The notes under the pieces were generated by a model that worked only from the letters and a program-made list of their open reading frames with translations, was not told where the DNA came from and did not search any database. Position numbers and translations under genes: made by a program. Below, one piece after another: positions 62,043 to 64,000 of a stretch of 64,000 nucleotides of DNA (the first letter of the stretch is position 1; each line of letters begins with the position of its first letter). Source of the stretch: Serinus canaria (lineage: Eukaryota; Chordata; Aves; Passeriformes; Fringillidae); contig NC_066316.1 of NCBI RefSeq assembly GCF_022539315.1, positions 6,587,501 through 6,651,500 of the forward strand, in the 5' to 3' direction.

Positions 62043-64000
62043 CCCCATCACGAGATGCTTGTACTCTTCATCACAAACTTTCTGGGTTATTTATCCCATA
62101 AGAACTGCAAGTTCATGGCCTCAAACCCAGGCTTGCATCCAAGGGGAGTGGTGGGGAGGGCTCAGGTGAGACTCCAGCCCCATACCACAGTGTCAGTCCT
62201 CTGCCAACCCCATTGCAAGTTTGCCCACTGTAGTTAATCCCTTCCAGCTGCTGGAGCCACTCAGACATTTTGGCAGTCTGATGTTTCATTAGTGTTTCTG
62301 CAGAACTTTAATGGGAAACATTTAGTGTCAACTTCTTGCATTATGTTTGCTCAGCCATAGGCAACGGGGATGTGGGGAAGAAAGTGTTTGTGTATCTTCA
62401 TAGTAACTGTGTATTTGTGTGCGTGGTGAAGAGTGAGAGCACACGTTGAGGCAAACAGCCAGCACACACACAACGTGCACACCCATGTGCAGATTTATGC
62501 ACACATTTGCTTCCTTTTAGGTTCTGATATTATCATGACCTGTTTTGTAGAGATGCTTGCATAGTTGTGGACTGAATACTTTCTTTTTGCTGATGTTCTA
62601 ATCATGTTTATAAATGTAGCCACTGAAGTGTGTTTGCAACTGACATCTAGATAATCTGTGTGTCTACTAGGATTTGATGTGCCTAGACTGTTTTAATGAC
62701 AGTTTTCCAAATATATGTGCTTGGCTATTTCTTTACAAGAAAAGTGAGGAGTTAAAATTTAAATTTAAGTATCTTCTGGTGTTAGAAATGTATTTGTATT
62801 TTCCAGTCCTCCCACTACTTCAGTCATCAATTTCTAATGAAATGCAAACATCCAATCCCCATGTTCATTGTGAGAATTAAATATGAATATGGCACAAAAG
62901 CATCTAATTCTGGTATTGTTTAAGCTCATCTTTTCTCTAATAGCAGTAGAAATACCACATTTCCACTGGTTCCCAGTGCTTTGTAGTCTTTTTTTCTTTC
63001 TGCAAGAATAGATTATTGGTGGCTTTTATCTTAAAATATTAATAGATGTATTAGCTGCTGTGGAAATACTATTTCTTCTGGCAGTTACAAAACTGAAATG
63101 TTTCACAATAAAACATTTCAGAACTATGGGAAGCTTTGAAAAAAGCAACCAAATTTCATTTTAGTCTTTGCAAACTTGCCAGTGTTAAATGTGAATAATA
63201 ATAATAATAATAATAAATGCTATTATTTGGCTTTGACAGATATGCAATTTGTGTGCATTTCCTTAGTCAAAGACATTTTTAGTGCTTGGTAATAATTTCA
63301 TTTGTATTCTAACAGCTAAACTGTAAACCTAGGACACAATTCACATTAATTATGTTTCAGATCAAGCCCTAGTTTGGGTAGACTTGTCAGGATGATGATC
63401 ACAAATGGAGTTTATGCTTTCTGCCTCAAGTTTCTGTTGGACTCTGGCTGTGCTAGGAACCTGGATATTAATTCCTGAATTACACCTGTGTAGTGATAAA
63501 AATGGATTCTGTACATGTGGCTTTTTTAGAGACAAGAGTAACCTGCACAATGGAAAGCAAACTGAGAGTCAGATGGAAAAATCCCACCAGTCTCAGGAGG
63601 AAAAAGGAGGCAAAATGTTGTCAAGAAGTGTGATGGGGTGATTTCTGATTAATTTTTTTTTTGTATTTTCTTTATTTATTACATGAAAGGCAGTATCTTA
63701 CTAGACCTGGCAACTCAGAAAATGATTTTCCAGTAGAAAAAAAAGAGCTACATTTACTGAGTATGGGTGAAAAGACCATTGTTAAATTAATCTAATTCTG
63801 CACAACACAGAGTTCATTCTCTTTCAGGAGAATTTTAGAAACTGGCTGGATTTCAAGCTATGTTTTAATGCAACTTTTTGGCTGCCTGCCTCCTCGGAAA
63901 GTCAAAGGCCTCTGCTCAATAACTGAGTATAAATACAGTCAGAGCAGTAGGTCTTTGTTTCAGTCATGCAGAACCAATTTCTTGTTTGATGGTATCACTG
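62043..64000. other. Unique AT-rich non-coding DNA to the window end
   Basis: No gene was recognised. A CA-rich patch lies near 62460-62510, and the AAT microsatellite is listed separately. T runs occur near 63651-63662. Confidence 0.5.
63194..63216. repeat. AAT microsatellite, about 7.7 units
   Basis: Seven perfect AAT units are followed by AA. It is a simple repeat, probably polymorphic in length. Confidence 0.95.

Noticed and set aside
1..64000. Possible tRNA genes, known miRNAs, mitochondrial inserts or CRISPR-like arrays
   Set aside because: Nothing of the kind was seen on reading. A covariance-model or homology search would be needed to exclude small or diverged cases.

Overview
The window looks like a non-coding stretch of a bird genome, most probably a passerine. 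The main evidence is a scatter of CR1 LINE 3' ends, all short and 5'-truncated in the way typical of avian CR1, on both strands. One of them keeps the C-terminal end of CR1 ORF2 in a readable frame. A CR1 near 9 kb is interrupted by an endogenous-retrovirus LTR of a type I associate with songbirds. The sequence is AT-rich and CpG-poor by eye. I see no rRNA, tRNA, CRISPR array, operon or bacterial feature.

No protein-coding gene can be named. The longest open frames (for example 22698-23267 on the minus strand and 35200-35724 on the plus strand) lie in pyrimidine- or purine-skewed sequence and resemble nothing I recognise. Two intervals look like exons from splice signals plus an open frame: 18487-18633, and 25278 to about 25600, which also has a stop codon and a polyadenylation signal in sensible positions. 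Both are low-confidence. The window is therefore best read as intergenic or deep-intronic DNA.

Layout. 1-8847: unique AT-rich DNA. 8848-10187: a CR1 split by an LTR insertion. 10188-33510: mostly unique DNA with CR1 fragments at 11639-11890 (minus) and 21534-21614 (plus), the two exon candidates, and a CpG-bearing block at 28300-28570. 33511-46700: three further minus-strand CR1 fragments in unique DNA. 46701-58059: unique DNA with a 60-bp hairpin (50071-50130), a 39-bp minisatellite (50641-50740) and two very old repeat remnants (54085-54145, 55788-55850). 58060-58295: an ancient CR1/L3-like 3' end. 59970-60448: a long inverted repeat. 60449-64000: unique DNA, one more CR1 scrap and an AAT microsatellite.

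The most unusual object is the inverted repeat at 59970-60448. Its arms are about 214 bp each around a 51-bp spacer. The outer 102 bp of the arms are identical, while the inner part carries 11 substitutions and 3 indels. The spacer is almost entirely a fragment closely matching the ancient CR1/L3-like element 2 kb upstream (35 of 39 bases).
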